A model generated the notes under the pieces. That model worked only from the letters and a program-made list of their open reading frames with translations, did no database searches and had not been told where the DNA came from. A program made the translations under genes and the position numbers. From Plasmodiophora brassicae (taxonomy: Eukaryota > Endomyxa: Phytomyxea > Phytomyxea > Plasmodiophorida): 64,000 nt of DNA. Location of the stretch: contig CP145426.1 in assembly GCA_036867785.1 (NCBI GenBank), forward strand, positions 186,001 to 250,000, read 5' to 3'. This document shows positions 55,069 through 64,000 of the stretch, piece after piece (position 1 is the stretch's first letter; every line of letters starts with the position of its first letter).

Positions 55069-56194
55069 CTGCTTTCGCCGACGTGCAGACGTTAGGGTCG
55101 GTTGAAATCTGCGCGATATTTATATCGACCGGTCGGGCGGGTCAAGGACGTGTCGAGTCGGGTCTGAACCAGGTCGTTCCTTGAGGCCCACGACGGGTCT
55201 GACTTCGATTAGACCCGGGTCAAGCATGTATGCTCGGCGTCTGTCGAAGAATCAGTCCCAGAAGACATTGGAACTCGACGTCGTCTTAAAGGAATACGTC
55301 CCCTGGATGATTGTATTGTAAGAAGGACTGCAATTCGAAGATGTCGGTGACTGCTGTGTCGATCAGGCGTGATTGGCGTTCGTTAATTGGTAGACCTGAG
55401 AAAACAAAGTTCGCCGGGACCCGATGTTGACATCGACCCGGCTCCTTGAAGTCAGGCGCCATCATCGTGCGGCCAGTTGAAATACTGCTCGTTGTCCTGG
55501 AACCACATGTAAACATCGGCTAGGCTCTGCTGCATTGACATTCAACGGTGGTTATTCCACCGTTGAAGTTCCTTCTCGAACGACTCGCCGGTCGATTCAC
55601 GTTGTTCAGGTGGTTTGGTGTCCTAGTTTCGTCGACCCTGGTATGGGAGGCGAATGCATCGCAGTGGCAACCAAACGGAGACCTCGTTTCAGTGCATCAG
55701 TGTAATAGTCACTGGTGGCGAATGGCGTCTGATGCTCAATTCGCTGGTTTTCGACCTACCGTATTAGCGGGCGTTATCATCGAGGCTCTCTACCGCACCT
55801 CGCTGGGCAATGTCGTCTCGAGACGTTACTGCCAACGAGCCACTGCTGGACTCGGCATATAAGCCAACGAACGTGCTGCTGCTGCAACTCTTCCCAAGGC
55901 ACCCGCAGGTGTAGGACGACGTTCTGCTTCCGAGTGGCAGCATTGCTGGATTCGGTTTCGCGACACTGAACGCCAAATCCCAACGAGCCTCCATCCGGAG
56001 TGAACCCAGTCCTGACAGCGTGAAGGCAGGCATCGTTCGCCCGCTCATAAGAACTGATCTCTTGATGTTCCCCCAGGACGCAAGACATCGTGGGTTAACG
56101 CTGCGTCTCGCGCGATGGATCCCTGGGGCATGCGCTGGCGGTCGCGACGCGCCCGGTTGCCGAACCGTCACAGCCCCGGCCCGCTGTGTCGGCG
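55069..56194. other. Intergenic, no gene recognised; one short palindrome
   Basis: About 1.1 kb. A perfect 11-base inverted repeat with a 5-base loop sits at 55541-55567 (TTCAACGGTGG / CCACCGTTGAA). It could form a hairpin, but no U-rich run follows it and no gene ends there. Confidence 0.4.
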
Positions 56195-57408
56195 ATGTCG
56201 AAGACGTCGGCCTGGCTGGAAGCGCGCCGCGGCCATATCGTCGACACGGACGAGTGGCGCGGCGTGTCGTGAAGCATCTACCAGCACCTGCAGGAGACGC
56301 TGGCGAACGACCGTGCCGGGTTCTTCTCCGAGCTAACTGCCGCCGAACCGCTCGCCTACATGAACCGCATCGAGCAACGGCGTACGTCTGCGTCATGTCG
56401 TTGGGTGTCCGCGATCGCTGATCCGATCGATGATGACACTTCAGTCAGTGCCCACGCTGCCGGCGTACCCGTCGTTCATGGACAAGCGCGGGATCGTCGA
56501 CGCGGCCGTGGCACACCCCGCCGATCGCGCGCGCTGACGCACCGATCGCCGATCGCACCTGCCTGGAGGGGATCCTCGAGTGCACGTCTGCTGGAAGCGT
56601 CGCCCGACACGACGCCGGATGAAACCCACGAGCGGTTGCAGATTCTGGCGAACGTGGCCATCCCGCCCACCCTGCGACGGCAGGTGCGTATTAACGCGCG
56701 TGACAACGCAGGCTCTGCTGACCAATCGTCGCCAGGTCTGGCGCCTGTGCATGGCGATGCCGTCGGCGCGTGCGCCGTTCCAGGCGAGCCTGTCGGCGAG
56801 GAACGGTCTGCTGCGCGAGCGCCAGCCGTTACGACGGTTCGCCGTGGTCAGCGGCCTCGAGGTTGGCTCTCAGTTGAACGTTCCGCACCCAGTCAGGCAT
56901 GTTTGCCTATCTACGGGTCTCCCTCTGCAGGCCGCATTGGACGACATGTGCGACTACGCGTTCGTGCCTATCTGCTCTGCGCCCGTCGTCCTGTACGTCT
57001 GGGACCAGCTGGTCCTGTCCCGATGGCAGATGCTGCCGCTGCTCTGCGTCGCGTTCCTCGTGTGCCTGCGCTCCACGCTCCTCAATGTCGCCCGCGCTGT
57101 GCTTATGCTTGCACAGAACGGCCCTAACGGGAGCGTGTCCCCAGTGTACGTCGCCGGTCGCGTTTCAGCAAGCGATCAAGCGCATGGGACCACATCTGCA
57201 GCAACGCGCGTTCCAACGGGCGGTCTCTTTGCTGTACCCTGTGCCGCATCCTGCAGCGACGTTTGACCGCCAGGCCGGCATTCCACCGGCACGTTCCGCC
57301 ATCGACAATGCGCATAAAGGCAAATCCCACCTACATAGGACGGAGCGGTCGAAACGCCGCGAACCTCGAACGACAAGTCGTTTCCTAATACCGGGACCGC
57401 AAATCTAA
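56195..57408 (+). CDS. TBC/RabGAP-like gene, multi-exon, with an in-frame TGA
   Basis: The frame from ATG 56195 reads MSKTSAWLEARRGHIVDTDE, then WRGVS, a TGA at 56270-56272, and goes on IYQHLQETLANDRAGFFSEL and YMNRIEQ. After a likely intron to ~56452 comes LPTLPAYPSFMDKRGIVDAA. A later exon has LQILANVAIPPTLRRQ, an intron 56683-56733 and then VWRLCMAMP. The last conserved part is DMCDYAFVPICSAPVVLYVW with DQLVLSRWQMLPLLCVAFLV, the closing helices of a TBC domain. The tail has MGPHLQQRAFQRAVSLL. TBC proteins act on Rab GTPases. The TGA may mark a pseudogene or a missed 5' structure. A decayed duplicate is at 50.2-51.3 kb. Confidence 0.5.
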
Positions 57409-57502
57409 GTACTGTGGACGCGATCGAACTGGAGGAAATCTACAGTGGACTTGATCGAACTGGGTACTACCGCGTCAGGCTGGAATATCTAACCATTCCA
57501 CA

Positions 57503-58774
57503 ATGCAGGTTCCTGCGCATGTTCAAGCAAAACCAAGCATCAGGGAACACACACCGTATGTTAACGACCGGTTCATCCGGTCACCAGAAAACCTGCTCAC
57601 TCTTCGGCTCTGCCAGTCTCCGGTAGCGTCATGGGACTACTTCGTGTTTCTAATCTGGCAAGGACCCATGTACGTCATCGCCCTCTTTCAGCGTGTGGCG
57701 CTGGCGCTTTACACGACGTTCATTCATGCCGTGCCCCCAACGGACCCGGACATTGTCCGATTTGTTCTCAACACAACTCTTTCGATGCACGTCAGCAAGC
57801 TGGAAAGCGAAACATCCGGTGCTGGTCGGGGCGTGGACGTCGAGGTCTTTAAGTTCGCCTTCCGCGGTTGTCTGCTGGAGTCTGTTGCGGGAGATCGCCT
57901 TGAGTCCATGGAATTAACGTTTACCTTGCATGGGAAAGACCTTTTGGAACTCGAAACAGTTCACGATCCTCTGCGCCAGCATCGTCGATCCCGCCTCATG
58001 TCTTGCGTGATTAACAGAAAACCCGTTGCTGACCGCGGGCTGATTATGGGAGCACTCAACGTCTTCTTGGTGGCCGGTATCCACCCAAAGATTCACACTG
58101 CATCCGCACCGCTGGCGCGTTTCATTGAGGAACAGAATATTGACGAACTGAAGCCGTCACTCGCGGTTACTTCTTCATTGCATACCACCTTGCTTACAAC
58201 ATCATTCAGCCCGATTGCGGAGAACAAGTGGTTAACTGGCAGCTGGATTTACATGATACCAGTGACCACGAACTCTCTCGTCGCCCAGTCCCTGAACTGG
58301 GAAGACTTTCGGCACGAAGGACAGCTCCTTCTTCGTGGGATATCTCCGTTCTGTTCGTTTCTATGGGACGCTCGCAAATCTTGCCTCCGTCACGTTCGCC
58401 ATGATCGACTATCCGAAGAAGAGGTCGATAATGCGACACCCGCCGTTAATCTTCCGCCGTTCCATGCCGAATGTTTCTTCCTGACAACGGTCGTCCATGC
58501 TGCGGACCACTACAACGCACACAAATTCTCCTGGTGGCTGAAGTATCCGTTGCATTATAACGAAGAACTGGTCCAGTCGGGGATTATGCGCCAGTTTTAT
58601 TCGTTCACCTGTGCTGGATTTCGTTACTCTTTTGAAGCGCCAACTTTGAACCCGTTGCGACCCAACTTGATGCAAGGGATGCCGGTTGACAGTGTCTACG
58701 GCAGGATATACGACGACCTGAAGAAGGTCAACAAAGAACTTGCTGACTGCATTACTGCCAGTATTATGTACTGA
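57503..58774 (+). CDS. Unknown conserved-looking protein, 423 residues
   Basis: A single open frame from ATG 57503 with no frame damage. The N-terminal ~60 residues are polar; a hydrophobic part (YVIALFQRVALALYTTF) follows around 60. The rest is a mixed alpha/beta-looking soluble sequence with many aromatics (NAHKFSWWLKYPLHYNEEL, MRQFYSFTCAGFRYSFEAP). There is no signal peptide. I recognise no catalytic motif or family. It is downstream of the TBC-like gene on the same strand and is probably separate. Confidence 0.6.
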   Translation: MQVPAHVQAKPSIREHTPYVNDRFIRSPENLLTLRLCQSPVASWDYFVFLIWQGPMYVIALFQRVALALYTTFIHAVPPTDPDIVRFVLNTTLSMHVSKLESETSGAGRGVDVEVFKFAFRGCLLESVAGDRLESMELTFTLHGKDLLELETVHDPLRQHRRSRLMSCVINRKPVADRGLIMGALNVFLVAGIHPKIHTASAPLARFIEEQNIDELKPSLAVTSSLHTTLLTTSFSPIAENKWLTGSWIYMIPVTTNSLVAQSLNWEDFRHEGQLLLRGISPFCSFLWDARKSCLRHVRHDRLSEEEVDNATPAVNLPPFHAECFFLTTVVHAADHYNAHKFSWWLKYPLHYNEELVQSGIMRQFYSFTCAGFRYSFEAPTLNPLRPNLMQGMPVDSVYGRIYDDLKKVNKELADCITASIMY

Positions 58775-58975
58775 GAATTACACCCACAACCATTCTTCTC
58801 ACACAGATCATAAACGAGCATGCACGGAATCCCTGTCCCGATGTATATATGTAGGTAATGCAGCACTGTGCGAAACCAATATCATTCGACAATAAAGGGT
58901 CCAATCTATGGCGAAGTCGATTACGTACCCATCGAGATTCTCGTTCCGGATACAGGCTCATGATCCGCATTTTCA

Positions 58976-59419
58976 ATGCTAACGTTTCAGCGAAATACGC
59001 CCGTCCTGACACTCGATAATCAGAAATTCTTAATCGTTAATGTGGCACCATCGGGAAAGGGTCTTACCGTTTTACGATCATCACGCTCTGTGAGGAAACA
59101 GCGACGGGGAGAAATAGACGGAGCTCGTTTCGACTATAGGTATCACAGCGTCCAATTTGTAGGGAATACTGTTGCGAGAGGAATCCCGTTCGGTCCGTCA
59201 GTCGACTTCGACTTCACGGCCGGCTTATTAGAAGACGTTGCAGGGATGTCTGCCGACCACATCCGGTCGGGGGGATTGCAGCAGAAGAACCGCAACGAGC
59301 TCGTCCTATCTGAGTTCCTAAAAAACGAGATTCCGAAGCGTTTGGTTACGTTGCAGGTGGATCCGGTCACTCTTCAAGGTCGTCCGCGGGTCAGCCCTTG
59401 CTGGCAGCGTATTCCTTAA
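58976..59419 (+). CDS. Unknown 147-residue frame, half of an inverted gene-fragment pair
   Basis: An open frame with FLIVNVAPSGKGLTVLRSS, SVDFDFTAGLLEDVAG and KNRNELVLSEFLKNEIPK. Family unknown. The segment 59192-59350 is repeated in inverted orientation at about 59610-59769, so the two lie tail to tail. It may be a 3' exon of a gene whose other exons are undetected. Confidence 0.4.
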   Translation: MLTFQRNTPVLTLDNQKFLIVNVAPSGKGLTVLRSSRSVRKQRRGEIDGARFDYRYHSVQFVGNTVARGIPFGPSVDFDFTAGLLEDVAGMSADHIRSGGLQQKNRNELVLSEFLKNEIPKRLVTLQVDPVTLQGRPRVSPCWQRIP

Positions 59420-59512
59420 ACTGTCAGAATTAGCGACACATATACCGTTTGTCAGACACGGTGCTTACGAATTGGGTATACTCGGCCTGGCGTCTTACGT
59501 CATATTTTTTAG

Positions 59513-60471
59513 TCATCCAAACGAACGACACCGGGACGCCTGCGTATGCTGACTGCGGGCAAACTCGTCCAAGCACTCCAGCGCACGTATGGAAGACGGG
59601 TCCGCCGGCAACGGAACCAAAAGCTTCGGGATCTCGTCTTTGAGGAACTCAGATAGGACGAGCTCGTTGCGGTTCTTCTGCTGCAATTCCCCCGACCGGA
59701 TGTGGTCGCCAGACATCCCTGCAACGTCTTCTAACTAGCCGGCCGTGAAGTCGAAGTCGACTGACGGCCCATCAGAAAGCAAGCATACAGCCATCGTTGG
59801 TCTGACCGGACGACCCATTTCGTCAGGGATGCCGCCACCATGGCGCGGGTTCACGATAGGGTCGTTCCTCGCATCGGCGGCAAAAACGCTTTCTCGAGCG
59901 AATGCACGAACGATGGGGTTAGCATCATCCATGGTATCCAACCGTACGTGAGCCAGCCCCAGACGGCGCCGTCGAAGCGAGGCGCGCTAGGTAGGTATTG
60001 ACGTCGTCGTGATTCGTCCACTGATCGAACACGGCGATCCGCAGTCGCCGGCTGGTCGCAACAACTGCGGAAGTCCGTCAACCTGCTTTTTTGGCGCGAA
60101 GGACCAGTTGACCCTATTTCAGCTCTCCAGGTGTCGCACCCGTCCATCATCGCCGATCGGCACTGGAATCGGCACTCGGGAAAGGTCCGGGAGCTTCTAC
60201 TTGCCCAGTGGGGGTCGTATACCCTGTGAGGCAAGTCACGGCGACCTCTGACCATGAACCAGCTCGTTGCTAATTCACACCGTTCCCCGACACATATGTA
60301 GCCTGAGAATATACTTTTAATTCTATGTTGCTTCCTGTCGCTGTTGCTGTGTTCCGGCCCAGCAACCTGACTGTTGTAATACAGTGCGCTCGCAATTTCT
60401 ACAGTATGAACAATCCTGCCAACGAGACCTTCTCGATCGAGGTACATGCTCACATTAGGCGTCCGGGACAT
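59513..60471 (-). pseudogene. Inverted paralogue of the 59.0-59.4 kb frame
   Basis: The minus strand reads SDGPSVDFDFTAG, a TAG, then LEDVAGMSGDHIRSGELQQ and NELVLSEFLKDEIPKLLVPL, ending at 59513. Upstream the strand is open in parts (RAFARESVFAADARND; a 206-residue frame at 59851-60471), possibly further exons. The TAG replaces a Leu codon kept in the plus-strand copy, so this copy is probably dead. Confidence 0.45.
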
Positions 60472-61061
60472 ACAAGCATTCTTATGCCACTACTCCATAC
60501 TGATCGGTTCTCTAGGATATGCCAGTTGCCATATACCAACTGCCTGGATGTAAGTGCAAACTGCTGGCTGTCAAGGCACATACAAACGTATCACCAGGGT
60601 CATTCGGACGGCCCCACCTCAAGCACCACAACACGATGCTGGCCCAGACACCTGGTACGCTGTCGTCAGAGCTAATGCATAGGAGGGCGATGAAAATGAC
60701 AAACGAACCGGCGCTTCAGTGCAGAAAACCCAGCAAATGCACCCGCATTAACGTTGTTACGCAGCATCTGTGGGCACGCAGACCGTCCTTCTCAGCCCTC
60801 GCTATCATGGTGCATTCGCATCGTCTCTCGGCGTGGTCGCCAGTTCGCCCTGTTCGTGGCGCTTCTTCGGCAAGGTAGTCGGTCAACGCGTGGCAATGCC
60901 AAAGTACAACTGATCGTAAACTCATTCATACAACGCGTGCCGTTATCTAATCAGGCCTACTGGCAAATTCGACTCCGGCATCCTGATGACGAGATAATTG
61001 GCGGGAAAACAACGGGAGCATTTACGCTAGCATGTACGGCATTCGCGCGAGCGATAGCACG
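60472..61061. other. Intergenic, no gene recognised
   Basis: About 590 bp downstream of the dehydrogenase stop. Short frames on both strands have no recognisable domain. Confidence 0.35.
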
Positions 61062-62079
61062 TCAGATATTGCGTTTCTTCAGCTCGGCCTCGGTCCATGA
61101 CCACAAGCGGTCGGCCAATTCGTCGTCGGTGGCAAGCTTGGATAGGCCGCTCGACAATGCTCCCAGTGGGATAAAGTACTTGTTCTTGAGGGTCTTGTCG
61201 ACGACATCAGGCGACGTGGCCACGTATAGCGACGTGTATGCCCCGTGGGGCGTCGACAATGCAAACAGAGATTGCATGAGCCACATGACAGGTCGCAAGA
61301 AGAATCCTAGGTCGCGGATGATATCCGTCTTGACGAATCCTGACGGTGCTTAGTTTAGATCATGTGAAGCAGACAAACCATGAGGCAGTTACCTGGATGC
61401 ACAGAATTGACGAAAACCTTGTCGCCGTATCGCTTATGGAGTGCGGCCGTGAACAGGATACTGGCCAGCTTGCTCTGCCCGTACCGGCCATCATTGCTCA
61501 TGCTCTTCTCATCGTTCATCGTGTCGAACAGGATGCCTTGCGACGGCGCAGCTTTATGAAGAGTGGACGAAACGTTGACGATGCGCGGGTTCTCGGCGCG
61601 CAACAGGAACGGGATCAGCTCGCGCGTCAACGCGAAATGGCCGACGAAGTTCGTCTGAAACACGCTCTCGAACCCATCCTTCGTTGTTGAAAACGGGACG
61701 ACGTAGATTCCTAAACACATTTGGTGTTTGAAAACCCGAACGTGATTTGGTCCGGGACGTTACCAGCATTGTTGATGAGAACGTCGAGACGGTCGTGCTT
61801 GGCGGCGAATGACCCCGCCGCTTGCACGACATTCTGCAGGTCGGCAAGGTCGAGGTGAAGGAACTCGACAGCGGCGGACGGTACCTGCGCCTTGATCTGC
61901 GCGATGGCCTCGTTGGCGCGCGACTCGGACCGCGACGCCATGACGACGGTGGCGCCTTTGCGGGCCAGCGCGAGCACGGTCTCATAGCCGATGCCCTGGT
62001 TCCCCCCGGTCACCAGGATCACCTTCCCGCCCAGATCCGGCATCGTTTCCGGCGAGAACCCCGTCGGGTTCGACGGCAT
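61062..62079 (-). CDS. Short-chain dehydrogenase/reductase (retinol-dehydrogenase-like)
   Basis: Exons 61764-62079, 61393-61710 and 61062-61348 (introns 53 and 44 bp) give 306 residues. Motifs of the classical/extended-tail SDR fold are complete: VTGGNQGIGYE for the dinucleotide, a DLADL motif, the NNAG strand, NFVGHFALT, a Ser in IVNVSSTLHK and the catalytic YGQSK. The arrangement FSTTKDGFESVFQTN is typical of RDH/WW-oxidoreductase-like members that use NADP(H) on hydrophobic alcohols or ketones. A C-terminal hydrophobic part (RPVMWLMQSLFAL) could associate with membranes. It is divergent from the ASH-domain gene, with ~118 bp between starts. Confidence 0.9.
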
Positions 62080-62197
62080 GTCTCCTTGCACGTAGTCAGG
62101 GCAAGGGGCCGCCCGCGTCCCAAACGGCGTCGGTCGAATGTCCAAATGGTACAACACGCAATGTCGGCGATTTTTGGGCCTGCGCGACGCTGCGTGA

Positions 62198-64000
62198 ATG
62201 TCCGCGACGGGCCACGCGTCGTCCGCACTCCGCAGCAGCATCGGCGCATCGCAGGTGGGCAAAAAAAACAGCTGGGCCCACGGAGCCGGCTGTCATTCCC
62301 TGCTGGCCGACGGCATGACGTCGACCGGGTGGGTGTCTGCGGGGCCACTATCGGCCTACTTTGGCGACAGCGCCGGCCTGGTTGACCTCGGCGCGGTCGT
62401 CGATGGGCACCGATGCGCGCTTCGCGGCATCGTTGTGCGGCTGGCAACGGGCGCCGCACCCGGCGTCATCCGGTTCGGCAGCGATGACACGCAGCGGTTG
62501 GTGTCGATGCAAGCGACGAACCCCAACGTGAACCGGAGGGAAAACCGGATGCTGTCATTCGATTTCGAAGGCGTCGTGGAAGACGGCGACGTCGTCGACC
62601 TACGTCCTGGTGAAGAACGAACGCTCGTTCTTCGGTTAGCGCCATTCGGGGCGTCATCCCGTGGGTCTGGATTGAAACGATTCAGTTCGGTTCCATGGCG
62701 AACGACATGTCGACTTACTCTCGGGCCTAACGTCATTTCTTTTGATGTTTCGGCACGGTTCTGCCGGTCGCTGCTGGCCATCGACACGAAGGAGATCCTC
62801 TTCGAGTGCGCCGTTGATAGCAGCGACACGAGAGAGCTGATGGTTCAAAACTTCTCGGACATTGCGACCTGGTTTTCTCTACGAGTCCCGTCCAGCGATT
62901 GCTTCACTTTTGTCGACTGTGCTACATTGTCCCCGATTCTGCCTCGACATCCCCTTGCTGGGTCCGGTCAGGTTAATGTTCGAATGATATACCGGCCACG
63001 GTCGTCTTCTGTCGGCGACAACACGCATGAACTGGTGCTCGAGAACTGCCTTGATGAGCGTAATGTGGAGCGCGTCCCGATCATTGCATCCGTTACACTG
63101 GAATCCCGGGAACAAGGCCTTGTCCTGTCTCCAGATATAGTTGATTTTGGCGACTGTGTTTCGGGCGAGACCATCTGGCGGACCATCACGTTGAAGAACG
63201 CAACTCGTGTCCCTCTCGAGATATTCTTGACGTCGAATGCGTCCGGCGGACATAAGGTGCTGTTCTGTTTGGAGGAACCCACAGAGACTCAGCAGGGAAA
63301 CAATGCGGCGGATCCGCTGGTGGCGTCTCCCACCGCATCAGATGACGATGATTTAGGTATTCATATTCCTCTTGGTGGATCTGCTAAGAACCTTTCTGGA
63401 TCGCGGCCTCTATCTTGGGCCCCGTCGACAAAAGAAGGCCAGTCGGGACACTCGCGACATCCGTCGGTGTCGCTAACTGACTTTCTGGAGCTTTCTCCCC
63501 CGCCAACAGTCTCTGATAAGGTGAGAAACCTTGTCGAAGAACTTACTATCCCGCCTGGCAAAGAGCGCGTCTTGCGAATTTTCTTCACCGGTTCTGTTTC
63601 TCCGTCAGTGTCTCACTCGTCCAGTGGAGACGGCAATCGCGATGACGCGTCTTCCGCGGATGCGCTCTCGGGGCCTGCTTTTCCTGACTACACGCGTTTG
63701 CAACCTCTGAAGTTCCATCTCTTCCTGAATTGCCGACCATCGAACATGCTTGGAGCAACCATTCATGGTAAGTACTCCAGGGTTGTGCGCTGCATCGCCC
63801 GTTTATGTACGTCTTTGATTGCTGTTTCGACATCTGCATTGAACTTCGGGGAAGTCGCTGTATCCCAGTCGTCTGCCATGTCGTTTAATGTCGAAAACCT
63901 TTCGGATATTCCGACGACCGTTGCTGTTGACTTCGAATCAAAGGCGCTGTCTGTATCCCGCAATCTAATCGAACTGAATCCCCGTACGTCCGAGGAAGTT
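62198..64000 (+). CDS. Large ASH (ASPM-SPD2-Hydin)-type protein, 5' part
   Basis: Frame 2 is open from the ATG at 62198, just after an in-frame TGA, to the window end, at least 601 residues. Repeated beta-sandwich signatures of the ASH/MSP type occur: DTKEILFECAVDSSDTREL near 62795-62850, SPDIVDFGDCVSGETIWRTI near 63135, and ALNFGEVAVSQSSAMSFNV near 63840. Each has the F-G-x-V then N-x-S or LKN pattern. Proteins of this type are found in cilia, centrosomes and Golgi-ER traffic (Hydin, CEP192, TMEM131 and others). Which group this belongs to cannot be told without the rest. A GTAAGT at 63768 stays in frame and need not be an intron. Confidence 0.7.
   Translation, partial: MSATGHASSALRSSIGASQVGKKNSWAHGAGCHSLLADGMTSTGWVSAGPLSAYFGDSAGLVDLGAVVDGHRCALRGIVVRLATGAAPGVIRFGSDDTQRLVSMQATNPNVNRRENRMLSFDFEGVVEDGDVVDLRPGEERTLVLRLAPFGASSRGSGLKRFSSVPWRTTCRLTLGPNVISFDVSARFCRSLLAIDTKEILFECAVDSSDTRELMVQNFSDIATWFSLRVPSSDCFTFVDCATLSPILPRHPLAGSGQVNVRMIYRPRSSSVGDNTHELVLENCLDERNVERVPIIASVTLESREQGLVLSPDIVDFGDCVSGETIWRTITLKNATRVPLEIFLTSNASGGHKVLFCLEEPTETQQGNNAADPLVASPTASDDDDLGIHIPLGGSAKNLSGSRPLSWAPSTKEGQSGHSRHPSVSLTDFLELSPPPTVSDKVRNLVEELTIPPGKERVLRIFFTGSVSPSVSHSSSGDGNRDDASSADALSGPAFPDYTRLQPLKFHLFLNCRPSNMLGATIHGKYSRVVRCIARLCTSLIAVSTSALNFGEVAVSQSSAMSFNVENLSDIPTTVAVDFESKALSVSRNLIELNPRTSEEV

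Noticed and set aside
47874-56272. Alternative genetic code suggested by in-frame TAG and TGA
   Set aside because: Different codons are involved in the two genes, and other genes here stop cleanly at TGA and TAG, so isolated mutations or model errors are simpler.
47549-63588. CRISPR arrays, tRNA and rRNA genes
   Set aside because: I looked for regularly spaced direct repeats and for tRNA-like cloverleaf arms with GGTTCGA-type loops across the window and recognised none by eye; a tRNAscan run would be needed to be sure.

Overview
The window is nuclear DNA of a GC-rich unicellular eukaryote. Genes are dense, lie on both strands, and are either intronless or split by short GT-AG introns of about 43-72 bp, one with a yeast-like TACTAAC branch site. 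Recognisable proteins include an 11-exon C2CD5 orthologue, MED10, SURF1, a ZnT5/7-type zinc transporter, an APE1-type nuclease, an SS18/GIF-type SSXT protein, a TFIIB-like factor and an ACOT9-like thioesterase. I cannot name the species or supergroup. The long signal-peptide-bearing ankyrin, F-box, Nudix and poly(A)-polymerase genes would suit a protist with an expanded secretome or effector repertoire, but that is inference.

Layout. 1-7 kb: a partial membrane protein, a signal-peptide SKP1-like/ankyrin gene, an ankyrin gene fragment, fossil Ty3-like pieces (one inverted-duplicated) and a second secreted ankyrin gene. 7.6-19.3 kb: a housekeeping block (SSXT, TFIIB-like, ACOT9-like, SMYD-type SET, ARID, a small membrane protein, TBC1D19-like, C2CD5, APE1). 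20-27 kb: a cluster of a signal-peptide TRF4/Cid1-type nucleotidyltransferase, two signal-peptide tandem-Nudix genes and a core-deleted nucleotidyltransferase relic. 27-30.3 kb: SURF1, MED10 and ZnT. 30.7-47.0 kb: one 5.8-kb LINE, flanked by a 12-bp target duplication, into which two LTR retrotransposons and a Harbinger-like MITE have inserted. 47.5-58.8 kb: a second SKP1-like/ankyrin locus, a decayed TBC duplicate, a Tc1/mariner-like DNA transposon, a signal-peptide F-box/ankyrin gene, a TBC-like gene and an unknown 423-residue protein. 59-64 kb: inverted partial copies of an unknown gene, a short-chain dehydrogenase, and the 5' part of a large ASH-domain protein that runs off the window.

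The most striking theme is that protein types that normally work in the cytosol or nucleus (SKP1-like, F-box, ankyrin, TRF4-like nucleotidyltransferase, Nudix) here each start with a good signal peptide, while the housekeeping genes between them do not. SKP1-like/ankyrin and F-box/ankyrin proteins occur within 6 kb of each other and could be two halves of an exported SCF-like adaptor set. The nucleotidyltransferase and tandem-Nudix genes occur as a repeated pair, suggesting a linked RNA- or nucleotide-modifying function. Neither idea is proved by the sequence.
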